Made by a program: the position numbers and the translations under genes. Below are positions 38,748 through 50,918 of a stretch of DNA of 64,000 nucleotides, piece after piece. The stretch is from the NCBI GenBank assembly GCA_026929865.2, contig CM049398.1:26381001-26445000 (forward strand). Direction: 5' to 3'. The stretch comes from Hyperoplus lanceolatus (taxonomy: Eukaryota; Chordata; Actinopteri; Uranoscopiformes; Ammodytidae). The notes under the pieces were generated by a model. It searched no databases. It was given only the letters and a program-made list of their open reading frames with translations, and was not told where the DNA came from. Every line of letters starts with the position of its first letter. The first letter of the stretch is position 1.

Positions 38748-40228
38748 CTAATTAAAACAGTTACAGGTAGAGTTTGGCAAATTTAAGATAGTTTGTTTAA
38801 ATTGGTTAAAAGATATGAAGGTATTTAGTTTAATTTGTTGCTGTAAGTTATTCCAGGAGTCGGGGGCACTGTAGATAAAAGCTGTCTTTCCCAGCTCAGA
38901 CCGGGTTTGTGGGACATAAAGCATAAGCATGTCAGTGGAGCGGGTCTGATAAAGCCCATCTGAAATTTGCAGCATTTCTGTTAAATAACGAGGAAGCTTC
39001 CCGGTCAAGTCTTTGTAAATAAAAATGTGCCAATGTGCGTCACGTCTCTCTTTAAGGGAGGACCACCCAACTTTTTCATATAAAAGACAATCGTGTGTAT
39101 GGAAATAAATGAGTGTCAAAAATCCGATGACACTCATTTACTTCCATATCGTGTGTATCATAAGCATCTCCTGTGATGAACCTTAAAGCAGAGTGAAAAA
39201 CAGAGTCCAGGAGTTTAAGACATGAATGTGATACATGCCGGTAAACCACATCACCGTAATCAAGGACAGCCATGAAAACTGCCTCAATAATCCTTTTCCT
39301 ACTAAAGGGAAGGTGGTTTTGTTCCTATAAAAATAGCCAATTTTTTGTCGTAGTCGACAAACAAGATTTTTTATATGAAAATTAAAAGTGAGTTTATCAT
39401 CTAACCAGATGCCGAGATATTTGTACTCTGTGACTCTTTCAATTAAAAATCCATTCTTTGTAAAAATATTAAAATCATTAAAAGTTTTAGTTCTTGCTCT
39501 GGGGAAACACATTTTTTGTCTGTATTTAGAACCAGCCTGAAGTCCACTAGACAGTCCTGCAGGGTGTTAAAAGAGCTTTGTAGGTTCTGAATAGATTGGT
39601 GCACCAAATCGGAAATGCAATACAGTACTGTGTCATCAGCGTATAGATGGGCGTGACAGTTTTTTAGCGATGAAACAATGTTATTTATATAAATTGTGAA
39701 AAGAACTGGACCTAAAATTGAGCCCTGTGGGACACCATTTGTAACAGTTAAAAACTCAGATTGGTATCTTCCCAGTTTAACTGACTGCTGTCTATCAGAG
39801 AGATACTCACTAAACCAGCTACATGCAGAATGATCAAAGCCAATGTCATGCAGCCTCTGTAAAAGCAAATGGTGGTCAACAGTATCAAAGGCCTTTGAAA
39901 GATCAATAAAAAGTGCTGCACAGTGCTTTTTCTTGTCTAATGCTGTAACAATGTTGTCTACAACCAAAGTCACAGCAGAGACAGTACTGTGACCTGCCCT
40001 AAAACCAGATTGGAATGGGCTCAAAATGGAAGCACTAGTTAGAAATGTTTTTAACTGATTATTAATAAGTGATTCTAGAATTTTTGCGAGGCATGGGAGT
40101 TTGGAAATTGGCCTGTAGTTATTAAGATTATTTTTGTCACCACCTTTATGTAAAGGAATAACGTGAGCTTTTTTCCAAATGTTACATACAAAGGAATACA
40201 GAGCTAGGTCAACAAATAAATGTTGCAC
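38748..40228 (-). pseudogene. LINE reverse transcriptase, frameshifted
   Basis: The frame at 40228-39443 holds HVIPLHKGGDKNNLNNYRPI (RT motif 1-2), FQSGFRAGHST, ALFIDLSKAFDTVDH (motif A), NGVPQGSILGPVLF (motif B) and HLYADDTVLY (motif C, catalytic DD). It shifts frame near 39505 (into a segment with TEYKYLGIWLDDKLTF), again near 39300 (into FMAVLDYGDVVY), and again at a 58-bp duplication/insertion at 39091-39158; the last frame ends at 38748. Reading across the three breaks gives one continuous LINE C-terminal region. All catalytic residues remain, but the protein cannot be made. It would have reverse transcribed LINE RNA. Confidence 0.9.
39101..39148. mobile_element. 48-bp palindromic insertion with 10-bp direct repeats
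   Basis: TCGTGTGTAT occurs on both sides (39091-39100 and 39149-39158). Between them is a stem of 20-bp arms (39098-39117 and 39129-39148, one mismatch) with an 11-nt loop. Deleting 58 bp restores the LINE frame as GDAYDTHDCLLYEK, so the palindrome inserted into the LINE and duplicated 10 bp of target. It may be a minimal transposon relic or a template-switch product. Confidence 0.8.
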
Positions 40229-40233
40229 ATCAA

Positions 40234-42239
40234 GTTAAGTACACCAAGATACTTGAGTTGACGTTTGTTTTTTTTCCGCATGCAACCAGTGTAGACTCAC
40301 ACCCTGAATTAATTCTTGAATTCAATATATACATACACTTCTCAGAAAACGTAAGGTTTGAGATGATGTAATGGCCAGACTCAGGCATCCCTATTTAAAT
40401 CACCAATGAAGGATCACCAGTGTTTGAGATCATCTGGCAACCCACAAGTCAAAGACCACAAATGATTAAAAGCAATTATATAGCATATAGCTTTAATCAA
40501 AACTTTTCAACCCCATATGTGGTACTTACAGGTTCATAGTCTTAGGCTGACTAAAAGAAAGGACTCATTTCCCTGCAGTACTTTTTCTTATACACTGCTA
40601 ATTGGTCTCAGTCACCTTCTTTTACCAATCTACATTTTGTAATGTCCTGTTTTTTTAAATCACTCCCAAACACAGCAGCATTATTTTGGAAAGTGGCAGC
40701 TTTCTTTGTTTCTTTCTTCCTGTGATATGTGTTTTTGTTTGTATTATTTCATCTCCAGCACCTATCAACCTCTCCTCATTCACAACCCATCACACCCCCT
40801 CCTCACCCTCTGCTTTTACCCAATTCATGTCTCTCATCTGAGAGCTGTTTTCATCCAACACCCCTCCTCATCCAGCTCAACATCCCCTGAGGTCCCTTGC
40901 CAAATTCGGGTAGAGATTGAAAGCAGGAGCTATGGGGAACTGACGTTCCCTTTCAATATTTAATTATTTTAACATGTAATCCAAAGCAGAGCCATGTGCT
41001 CCCTCTTTATCTTTCTGCCTGTGCAAGCTCAGTGCAGATTCTAGCCACTCAAGCTAGCATGCGCTTGTTGACTCTAGTTTGCCAAATGGCAAGATAACGC
41101 TCACTTTCTTGCTCTGTCCATGCAGCTGCACTACCTTTGCCTCTTCACTAAAGTTATTGATTTGAACCTTAACATTAAAAGCTGTAAACATAATTTAAAA
41201 AAATATATTAGTAAAATTGTGCAAGAAGAAACATATAATGTAAGACATGATAGTTACAAATAAGAATACAATTGAATATTTATAAAATATAATATAATAC
41301 TGTTGAATATAATATAACAGTAGGCCTAATGCTAAACTAAGCTGTTGTTTGATTGATTGAATCACCTTGTATCATGACAGCTTGTTTAAACTGTTCCACT
41401 GTTGCAGATTTACTCTTCCAGAGAAATATGTCCTTTCTGTATGCACTTCATTAATTGTAACAGGCACTCTAGATAGTTCTAGCCACATGCTTGATAACAT
41501 ACCCGTTAGCTTTAGCACTATAGTAGGCTATTGACAGCTGCTGCACAGTTTGTTCTGTGGCATGGGAAATATTGCAGTGGCAATCTACTGGTTGTGTGTT
41601 TCAGTCGACAGGCAGCCCTCCAGACTGTGAACAGTGTTCAACCCTTGCTTACCCCATTGTTTTTCCTGTTGGCCAGTGTGCTTCTCCTACCCCTGCCAAC
41701 ATGTTTTAAACAACGCGCAATAGTTAGAAGGGGCTCTTCTATACCGAAATGTAAGATAAGCTTTGCCAGCTAACATTTACTGTCTAGCTGGGGCCAAGCT
41801 TCCGACGATGAAGCTAATCTAAAGGTTCTGGCATTGTGTAGGGAGAAACAGGGAACCAAGGTACACACCATGCTCCAACAACACCAACTTAGACACCATT
41901 GAAATCTATGTAAACCTAAGTACGGGAGGAGGAAGCAATATGAGGACACACACGCAAACAAAGCCAGGACGTTTGAGTTTCGCAGATGTCTCTTACCCAT
42001 GAAGGGCACTGATACAGTAGGCATATGTCACAGCACTTCATCACTGTAATCGCTCTTCATTCTGGTACTGTCCCAAGCTGCTTTAGCCTTCATGCTAAAT
42101 AAGTAGGTTCCACAATTGTATCCCGATTCTAGACACTCTCTTTTGTTCAGCACATTAAAAACAATATTTTGATATATTTTTCCACCCACCAACATTGATG
42201 AAATCATGTTCTGTTCATGGCCAATGCTGAGATCCTAAT
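40234..42239. other. Unique sequence
   Basis: No gene or element boundary supported. 41170-41340 is very AT-rich. Confidence 0.45.
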
Positions 42240-42760
42240 CCACACCTTTGTTTCATCTAGAATTGGCTATTGTGTTTTGTTGTCTGGTCTGCTACATACA
42301 ATCAATAACTACAGTAGAAGTCTTGGTTGAATTGCAAGTCATGGTTCAGACTGTTGCAGCTATGTCCTTACCTAGAACCAGACTTTTCTATCACAATGCA
42401 TGTTAGTTTTATCTTCATTGGTTTCCTATCCATGTCATGTCAGACTTTAGAATAACTCTCATGATTTGTAAAACTCTAATGCCCCACCATTTATACCTGT
42501 CTGATCTCATTATACCTTATATCCCATTCACTGCACTCACTCTCAGATTACAAGGCTCCTTCACTTCTTTCACCGGGCCCCAGTCCTTTGGAATATTCAC
42601 CCTGTTGACATCAGACAAATCGTACTCAGTTGAGGCCTATAAATTTAATATTAAAACTTATTTTGCCATACCTTTCAAAAATGATCTATTAATTGATACC
42701 TTAAGGCGTGTGCCTGTTACTGTTATCCAACAGAGGGCCATGCTCATTTTCAAAGTCTAA
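42240..42760 (+). mobile_element. Old L2-like LINE 3' fragment
   Basis: A plus-strand frame (42437-42700) reads DFRITLMICKTLMPHHLYLS, then DLIIPYIPFTALTLRLQGSF, GPQSFGIFTL and YKFNIKTYFA. In order these match the L2 C-terminal pattern: DF.IL...KAL, YLSDL..PY.P...LR, FG/LWN, FKSRLKTYLF. It is clearly degraded: about half the consensus positions differ and the upstream part has lost frame. No 3' repeat is visible. Confidence 0.6.
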
Positions 42761-45084
42761 AACCTGAGTACTTACACTCTGACAAGTCCACATCTGTCCT
42801 GTAAACGAAACACAAATAGAAAACTGTATTTCTCTGTTTGTTTTACAATCTTCTCGGTTCATTATGTGCATCTTTGTTGATCTATTCCAAACACACTCCA
42901 AATGATGCATGTCTGTCCATCTGGGGAGTGTTGTCTTATCTGAATCAAGGGTCAAAGAGTAAAGGGTATGCTGGTAAGATTGTTAAGCCCCCTAATTAAA
43001 ATACATAGAGCCCAATATGTGATATCGGCTACATGTTTTTTTTTCAAATCACATTCAATTAAAGATGACAAAGTTAAGCATATTGAAATAAATACGTTTA
43101 ACAATGATCAATGAGGAAAGCATACATTGAGCAGAAGTCATATAAAGTAGTCTACAATATATACATATCATTTATATTTATATAAGGTATATACCACCTT
43201 TAAGAAGTATTGTGGATTGATGGATTACAGTTCATTACCAAATCCACCCACTCTCCACCATGCTTGGTGGCAGTAAAGGAGGACCCATATGAGATGAAAA
43301 TAATTACTTGTCGAAGGAAAATAAGAGAAGGTTTTAAAGTGACTTTAATTGAGAGCAGAGCGCCACCCTCAGATATCTTTGCACGGATCATGGGTCAGAT
43401 CATTTTGAGTTCTTGTACTTGATTTAATTCAGTTGGTGTGAGAAAATGGCACAAGTGAAAGAAACACATTTGCACGGTTTCTTCCTCAGGGCCAAACAGT
43501 TCCAGTTAAGGTTTTCTCATTATTCATGGCATTCAGTTCACAACCAAGAAAGCAATTCTTGTCAGGAGTCTTGTTTGAGTCATTACAGTCTTAGAGGTGG
43601 GAGAGAAGTGAAGGTCTACTTAGAAAACAAGCTTATTTTCTGCTCCAGTATTGTCATGAATGTATAGTGCCTATCATGCATAAGGGGAACCGTGTTGTAC
43701 AAGGGAAGATTAAAAGAAAAAAATAGATGAGTGGGTACTTGTTGCCTTTGTATTCTAATGTGAAATCTATCCTGTTTGGTGGCATTGCTATAATGGGCTG
43801 CAAAGGCTGAATAGCATCTGAGAGGGAGTGTATGACAGCTTTTCATAGGTGAACCTATGCATACCACAAGTGGATTGAGATTCTATTGCAGAAATAAATG
43901 ATGTGTTTCAAGTCCACTTGTGAACAGAAATAAATAATTGTGAGGAAGGGCTAACAGCATGCAAACTCCTCAATCCATTCAATGGTGTTGCTTCTCTTAG
44001 TTTAATACCATCACTGGCATTACATCTTTGGTAGTGAGCGAATAAAACGTTTTATGAGACTGTTTGAATCGAGTGACGTCACTTTTACCTCCCACTATAA
44101 ATGGACACCTTTTAATTTAATGCAGGTAGTTTCAAATAAAATCTCTGCCCACAAGGTCACTCCCCTCTGCTGTCCTTTACCATCCCCTCGCTCCTTAGCC
44201 AGGCAGACTCCTGCTGTTCCTCTGTGTTTGACCATTAATCTCCCCGTATGGGAGTATGTATGCTGCTAGGTTTACTGTCTGCCTGCGATCTTAAAGCATA
44301 ATTTCTGTGTGGGGTTGACCGGCACAGTCTGTTAGGATAACTTTGAATGCCGCATTAAAAGTTACTGCGGGAACACATGAGCAACTTACAATGAACAGAC
44401 AGACATTTCCAAAAGCTTAATCATCATACACCAGATGTGTCAGCTTATTTCTTTTTGATTTCTGAATCAACCACATGCATTCTATTCTAGTGGTGGTGAG
44501 TTTTTAGGTGTTGAAGTAGCATAAGCTCAGAAAATATCTTATTTGACTTAGCATGACGATAGAATGTATAAGAACATTAAAATATGCACTGTTTGCAAGT
44601 TGTGTATACGCGCATAGTAACTCCCAGCAGCTTATCAGCATGATGCTTTAAATGTAATTTTTTTTTTTGAAGTATTTGATGAAAACCTCCATGAGCCTCT
44701 TGTGGCGGCACGCATGCCAACACAAGCTGATAAATGTATCTGCACTAGTGTTGGCATCTTTGTGTCAGCGTGCGGGTGTATATGACTCAGCAGGAATTGG
44801 AGGTTATTTCAGTAGAGCGGTGTTCATTTTTCCCCATAACACCCTTCAGCAGCTCCAGCCCATATTGACTTCCCAGACTCATCTATTCTCATTTATGAAA
44901 AGATGTCAAAACTCCATGGCAACCAATCTACCAGTAGCCCTGGGCTTGCTAACCAGAAACAGGCGGGAAACAGGAGTACCACTTGAACGAACAAACTCAC
45001 ACCCATATGCACACACACTCTCATACACAACCATTACACTGCAAAGCTCATGTTGGACGACCAGAGTGTTAAAGTCAGTTTTCT
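42761..45084. other. Unique sequence
   Basis: No gene recognised. A CRE-like palindrome with a TATA-like box lies at 44073-44101. A 169-codon frame (44667-45176) runs into a MITE and has no domain signature. Confidence 0.45.
44073..44101 (+). promoter_or_regulatory. CRE palindrome and TATA-like box
   Basis: GTGACGTCAC (44073-44082), a perfect cAMP-response-element palindrome, is followed 14 bp later by TATAAA (44096-44101). The pairing resembles a CREB-responsive core promoter, but no transcript or exon could be attached to it, and either motif may be chance. Confidence 0.25.
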
Positions 45085-45088
45085 TTAA

Positions 45089-45299
45089 AGGTGCTCCGAG
45101 GAACTTTTCAGTGTGCGTTCATTCTTGCACCCATTTTGGGAAAAAAAGGGGAAGTGTTTTACTGATTTTTCTGTAGACCAGCTGGCAGAATGCTATACAA
45201 ATAGCTTTCTTTGCACTGTCTCGTTGTGACTGTTACATGTAATGTATGATCGTCAGATGAAAAATTAGACTGTTTATTTACAAGTTCCTCGTAGCACCT
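45089..45299 (+). mobile_element. TTAA-target MITE, 211 bp
   Basis: AGGTGCTCCGAGGAAC and GTTCCTCGTAGCACCT are inverted ends flanked by TTAA (45085-45088 and 45300-45303), as in piggyBac or Kolobok-type non-autonomous elements. The body (including TTCTTTGCACTG) matches the copy at 55287-55519 in opposite orientation. Confidence 0.8.
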
Positions 45300-45571
45300 T
45301 TAAATGGCGTTAGGCATTAGGGTTGCAACATTTAGGAAGAGTCGAAAATAGTAAGATTTCACACTGCAACAGTTCTATGGTACAGTATCCAGCTTTCCAA
45401 AACACAGCTGATTAAACTGGCACAGCCACCCCTTTATCAGATATTTTTTTCCCCACGGAAAAACGGGATGTTTTCAGTGTATTTTTTTTTCTACGACTTC
45501 ATCCTCATGTGTCATGCGTAAAACAAGGTTATTATTGATGTATAATTTATCCTTGAAGACTATTTTATTTA

Positions 45572-45737
45572 AGGGGCGCCCTTAGCTCAGTATAGGGCGT
45601 CCCCTCCATGGGCCTCGACCAGCAGCAGACCCGGGTTCGATTCCATCCCGCGGTCGTTCTCTGCATGTCACTCCCCTCTCTGCCCCATTTCAACTCTGTC
45701 TCTACACTATCAATAAAAGCCTAAAAATGCCAAAAAA
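45572..45737 (+). mobile_element. tRNA-derived SINE with 17-bp target duplication
   Basis: The head GGGGCGCCCTTAGCTCAG and GGGTTCGATTCC give A- and B-box-like promoters, followed by TGCATGTCACTCCCCTCTCT and a tail ending AATAAAAGCCTAAAAATGCC. Perfect 17-bp repeats GAAGACTATTTTATTTA flank it (45555-45571 and 45738-45754). The exact duplication indicates a relatively recent LINE-mediated insertion. The head is not a functional tRNA. Confidence 0.92.
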
Positions 45738-45754
45738 GAAGACTATTTTATTTA

Positions 45755-47300
45755 TAATTTAATTACTTTAAACGGGATACAACTATTCTTGCAATCACCA
45801 TTGTCGAAGTGTGGTGCTGCCAAAGCATTAACTTCAGGATAATACCTTTATTTATACATTTGTATAATATTGCTTATTCTATAACATCAATGAAAAACAT
45901 CAGGATAATAAACGTTTTCAATTACTGCCGCTTACATCCACTTTCTCCAGTACATTAGTTTAATCACCATGTTTTAATTAAAATAAAAACGTGCTTATTT
46001 CAAAACCTGCACATTTATTTTGATTAGGCTATTCTCCTTGTGTTTCAACGAAGTCAACACGTAAACATCTGAACACATTGCCTGATAGCACAACTATTAA
46101 TTTGCTCTCCATTTCTGACAGCCTTTGAAGGCTTGTAAATATTCCCCATTACATTCCTGTAGTAATTAATGCAACTTCTTAATGAAGGGGTGTAAACACC
46201 AAGAGTTGGTTTGATATGGAAACAAGCAAATCATATTTGCATTTATGTGCAATTATTTTCCCCCTTTCTCTGTGGTTTCTTCACAATATCACAGCCTAGT
46301 GTTGTGTGTGTTTTTCCCCATTTCTGAGAGAATATGACATATATTGTGTTCAAAACCTTATTACAATAATCAGCAAGGCAGGGTTGGGGGCAATTTCCCT
46401 AACAAATGATTTGCATAATTTAATTTCTGGTACACTATCAAAACCCAGGATGCGTTTAATGCTTTGGCCCAAATACTAATATTTATAAGTATCTGAAATA
46501 CAATTTCATTTTACCCCCCTTTGCCCTTTCTGCGGTTTTCACAATGTTTGTTCAAGGCACTTCCCATACTCTTCTGCCACTAATAATTTCCAGTTGAGAT
46601 ACTCATTTCAAGTAAGCCAATTTATAATTATTTTTTCTTCTCACTCCAGCCAAGGTTAAGAATTGTCCCCCTTGAAAAATTGCTCTCATTAAGTAGTAAT
46701 CCTGTGTCTGAGTCCACTGCCAAAACTGTTACAATAACGAGATTGGGAACCAAATGCAGAAGAGGGACAGATGACAGTGGATGAGTTGAACATTTAATTT
46801 TGAGCTGAAGGATCTGGGTATGGAGTTAGGAGTCAGGTGAGGTGAGCGGGGGAATTTGAGGACAGTTAGAGCTGTAGTTACCGTTGGCATGAGGTGCAGA
46901 GTATTGGCACTGACTTTACCATCTCTGTGGCTAGGCTGAACTGTCTGTTGTTTGTTTGTATTCTACAAAATAGTAATGGAAAGTAAAACCTTGCTTAGTA
47001 GTCTGAACAGCTTGTGAGCTAACCAGTAGATGGGGCCACTGATGAGACTAATCCTCTGTGTAAGACTCAGGGTGTGGGGATCGCTGCAACATGCATCAAA
47101 GTCCCTTCTTAGATGCCCACAAGGTATATAAAGAGTCCTCTGCGGTGGCCCAATATGCAAGAAAATATTCAGTGGAGAAAACGTTATAAAGGCTGACCCT
47201 AATGAGAAAAAACAATGAGAACTTTTTCCACCATGAGCCCACCACTTATCCTGCCTATCCCTTGATTCCTACGGAGCCCCTCTGGTGACACCTGTGAAAA
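45755..47300. other. Unique AT-rich sequence with possible conserved elements
   Basis: 46080-46720 has several ATTTGCAT/TAATTAAT-like motifs (see findings). A repeat-like block at 46740-46870 resembles dispersed fish repeats starting GGGAACCAAATGCAGA. No gene. Confidence 0.4.
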
Positions 47301-47350
47301 AAAAATCTGTTTGCTCGACTTAGTGATCTGTTTGCATGACTTAATAATCT

Positions 47351-47479
47351 GTGGCCACACTTTGTTAAATTGTGGGAACAGGATACTTAATGTGTGGCCA
47401 CAATTTAATAAATTGTGGGAATGAGATACTTATGTTGTGGCCAAGAATGAACAATTATAAAAGGAGTGTGTGCTGTGTT
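47351..47479. repeat. 43-bp tandem repeat
   Basis: GTGGCCA recurs at 47351, 47394 and 47437, exactly 43 bp apart, each followed by related TTTGTTAAATTGTGGGAA-type sequence. A weaker repeated CTGTTTGC motif precedes it at 47308-47340. The third unit is diverged. Confidence 0.7.
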
Positions 47480-48154
47480 GTCTATCGTTGCAGCAGGGGT
47501 TAGACCATGTCGGCTGTGGACAAGAAGATAGAAGTAATATCGTTCTATTTTAGCCTCGGAATGATTTAAAATTATATTTAATGCCATTTTATTTCATGAC
47601 AAAATAATATGCTGATCTAACATAAAACCGTGCTGAAAAAGGCATGAAATGAGGCAGCCAGTAAGTAGGCTTCCTCTATACCCAAATACCCAAATGTATT
47701 TTGTTTTGATTATTTTAGTCTAATTTGCAACCTTGTTGATGACCAACATTTAGAAAAACATGTAGCCGACTTTTAATTCAGCCTTGGGTGAACGGGGTGA
47801 AATCGAAGCGTAGTGTATGTACTTCTTTTTTTTTTACAGATGTCACCAGAGGGCCTCCGTAGATTCCAAAGAAAGTGACCAGGATATTCACTCCACAACA
47901 CTAATGACTGGCTTCAGTTTAAGAACTTTGAAAAATGTGAAAATGTTATATTGTATGCACAGTTTGAATATATATATATATATATACACTATTCACTTTT
48001 TTATATTTTCATCTGTGTTGCTCAGCCCTCTAAATGTACTTTAATGTATTGAAAGCTCCAAAGCTGATGACCCTGTGGCAGTTTTAAGGATTACACTTTG
48101 ACTAGAGAGGTGTGTGTGTGTCTGTGCACATTTCTGTACACATGCCATCTATTA

Positions 48155-48156
<2 letters not shown>
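47480..48156. other. Unique sequence with short AT run
   Basis: A short AT run lies at about 47970-47987. Nothing else recognised. Confidence 0.5.

Positions 48157-48230
<74 letters not shown>
48157..48230. repeat. (GT)n microsatellite
   Basis: 37 GT units. Confidence 0.95.
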
Positions 48231-48231
<1 letters not shown>

Positions 48232-49296
48232 CGCAAAAACAGTGTAAGCCATTGGCGGATTAGGCTGTTATTGATCCAAGACGGACATGGTATTAACTGG
48301 GATAACTAGCAAAGTCTCGTCATCATAACTGTCTGAAGCAGCCTTCCAACTTAATGAAAGCACTTTCCAAATGTCAAGTGGTTAACACCAAGCTGTAAGG
48401 CAGCCATATCAGAAGATTCAGAATACACACACTTGCACATACAGTACTATTAAGAGTTATTGTCAGCCACTTCCATTCAGCAACAACCAAGTCCCTGGCA
48501 GGTATTCTCTATTTTAAGACATAGACCCATGGGATTGTTACTGTATCTACACAAAGACAACCACATGCACACAACCAGACACTTGAGAGCACCACAGTTG
48601 ACCTCAGAAGATCATTCTGATTATGAGCAAAACCTGACCTAAAGTCTGAAATGATGCATTCTTTTTTTTGTTATTATACAATTTGTAAATAGAATGTCTA
48701 TGGCCATTACTTGCCTTGACTGTTTTGTCACTGATTGTTTTATACAGTGTCGTGTTTCATAATAGACAATGACAGAGAGAGCGCTTTCCCGACTTTACAC
48801 AAGGCAAAGCAAAGACGAATGATTGGTATGTGGAAGAATGGTTGTTAGTCTGCTAGGTGGACCTGTGGCGAAGAGGAAAGGTCAACAAACTAAAGGCTTG
48901 CAAGTGTCTACCTGAATCTCTGAGTGAACTGTGTACATCTGAGGCCAATGGGAATTAGTCATTTGTTTCAGATGTAAGGGATCAATGTATCCCCATGATT
49001 GTCTGAACCCGATTTGATGGGAATCTACCAACATTTGAGGGCATGTTTGGCTGTGGACTGAGCAGAGAGATGAAATGTCTTTGGAGTTATATTGCTAATA
49101 TGGCAAACAAAAGGAGAACAGTTAAACCTCATGAGAAGATATCTGAATATCTGTAACCATATCAGTTTGCTTCACTCTTGTCAACGATTGTCCATATTCC
49201 AGATAAATTGTCCATTTTACTTGATAATCAATCTGTGTGATATCTGATTCTAATCAAGCATCACCATGGATATGATGTCTTTGGAGTATTTTTCCG

Positions 49297-49645
49297 TTCA
49301 AGGGACACTGTGTAACATTTTAAGTAATTTATTAGCTAAAATCAATATCCTCATTCATAAATATGTCCTCATTGGTGTAAAATCACCTCTGCCAATAATC
49401 TGAATTATCCTCCTGAGCGGAGAATTACAAATATTAATATTACATTTTGTACATTGAGCAGGCAAGTCTTATGGAGGCATCCATGTTTTTGGAATGTCAT
49501 CAGGTGCATTGTTTAAAATTTAGAATTGTTCTTGTACTTGAAGGCCACTGTAGCTTCTGTTATTATTCTAAAGGGTTGGGGTTACCCAGGGAGCGTTGCA
49601 TTCTAGAACTTTCTTGATGATGTCATATTACACACTGCACCTAGG
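49297..49645. mobile_element. Possible MITE with GTGTAA ends
   Basis: AAGGGACACTGTGTAAC at the left and ATTACACACTGCACCTAGG at the right form an imperfect inverted pair around a block resembling a dispersed teleost repeat (TCCTCATTGGTGTAAAATCA). No target duplication could be read. Confidence 0.4.
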
Positions 49646-50840
49646 CAATTTTTTCAGTTGTACGCATTCTGAAAAGGTGAGTGTTTTTCTGATCTTTTCT
49701 GATCTGGTGAGTCTGTGAATCCTTCAATTGAATAATATACATCAAGAAAAGACATGCGTTTCTTTAGAGATTAGCAACCAAGCAGCAAAGGCAAAAATAT
49801 ACATTTATAATTCTCTGTAAAAGAGAGAAAGGTGTACCAAACCTCTCATTGCTAGTTTGCCTGTCACCATAAAAAGTACAGTGAGTTTATATTTTTCACT
49901 GGACTCTAATATTGTATTATAATTTATTATTTTGAGGAATGCTTATTTTAATCAGGTGGTGACTGCAGCTTTATATTTGCAAAAAAAGGCAAAGGGCACA
50001 AGACAAAAACAGGTTAAAAGAGCGCAATAAGGTTGTTCTTTCATAGTACACACATTTAATTCTCTGCTATTCTTTGACCCCTGCCTACTTACCCGTCTAC
50101 AATGTTACCAAGGCAATGCCCTGTTGTTCATACAACTCATTATTTTACCCACTTTCAAAGAGAATTGAAAATTAACTCCAGAGCTCAATTCAAAAGGACA
50201 TCAAACACTTACTTTGCAATGTGTTTACAAATGATTTACTTTCAATTATCTGCCTTGCACCAGCAAATGTATCTTTTTAATTTATTACTTTCATACTCTA
50301 AACATTATGCGCCTCTGTACTTAGGTGTCATGTTGGATAAGGGGAATTACATTTGGCCAATCAAAGAAGCCCAATCATTGCCTCAGAAACTCATTTGCTG
50401 TGATCAGTCTTCCATTTCTGCTTCCTCTATGCTTCCACGTGTGTTTACACAATTTGGTGGAGCACTTTCCATGGCCCATCAAAATTTATAGAGAGAAGGA
50501 AAATCCTACACTGACCCCCAAGAGATGGTGTGCACACAAAATGGGGATGGAGGCAAATTGAAATTATTTCAATGCTTATTATTATTGTTCTGATTGTAGT
50601 GTTTGGTGTGATATAATGCACTGTCGCTTTTCCCCCTTCCCTTTTGCTTTGAAAGCGGCAGTTTTTTGTTAATTGCCTTGGCATCGCTCAGGCAGAGCCT
50701 TGCCAATAAAGCACCTTGAAATTGAAAAGTGAATTGGAACTGAATGGAGGGAGGAGATTCTCCCTCTCTTTCCTTGTTTTTTTTCTGCAGCCGGTAAAGC
50801 AGGATTAGGCTTGGCACAGAAAGAGACAAAAGGGAGCATG

Positions 50841-50845
<5 letters not shown>
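49646..50845. other. Mostly unique sequence
   Basis: Near 50695-50745, GCCAATAAAGCACCTTGAAA followed by TTGAAAAGTGAATTGGAA resembles a LINE 3' end with a degenerate TTGAA tail, but no body is recognisable. Confidence 0.35.

Positions 50846-50915
<70 letters not shown>
50846..50915. repeat. (GT)n microsatellite
   Basis: About 35 GT units. Confidence 0.95.

Positions 50916-50918
<3 letters not shown>

Larger units (their letters stand above)
38500..40233 (-). mobile_element. 5'-truncated LINE (CR1/Jockey/L2 group)
   Basis: Minus-strand non-LTR retrotransposon with most of the reverse transcriptase domain, the C-terminal region, about 220 bp of 3' UTR and a TTTTA/ATTT-rich tail at 38498-38535. 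It is truncated at its 5' end near 40233, before the first RT motifs and endonuclease, as is usual for target-primed LINE copies. Codon content and clear motifs indicate fairly recent loss of function. The exact clade is not assigned. Confidence 0.9.

Noticed and set aside
44667..45176. 169-codon plus-strand open frame
   Set aside because: No recognisable domain, no splice or promoter support, and its last third is translated from a TTAA MITE.
47300..47480. CRISPR array
   Set aside because: Periodic repeats diverge between units and the spacers are themselves homologous; the genome is eukaryotic.
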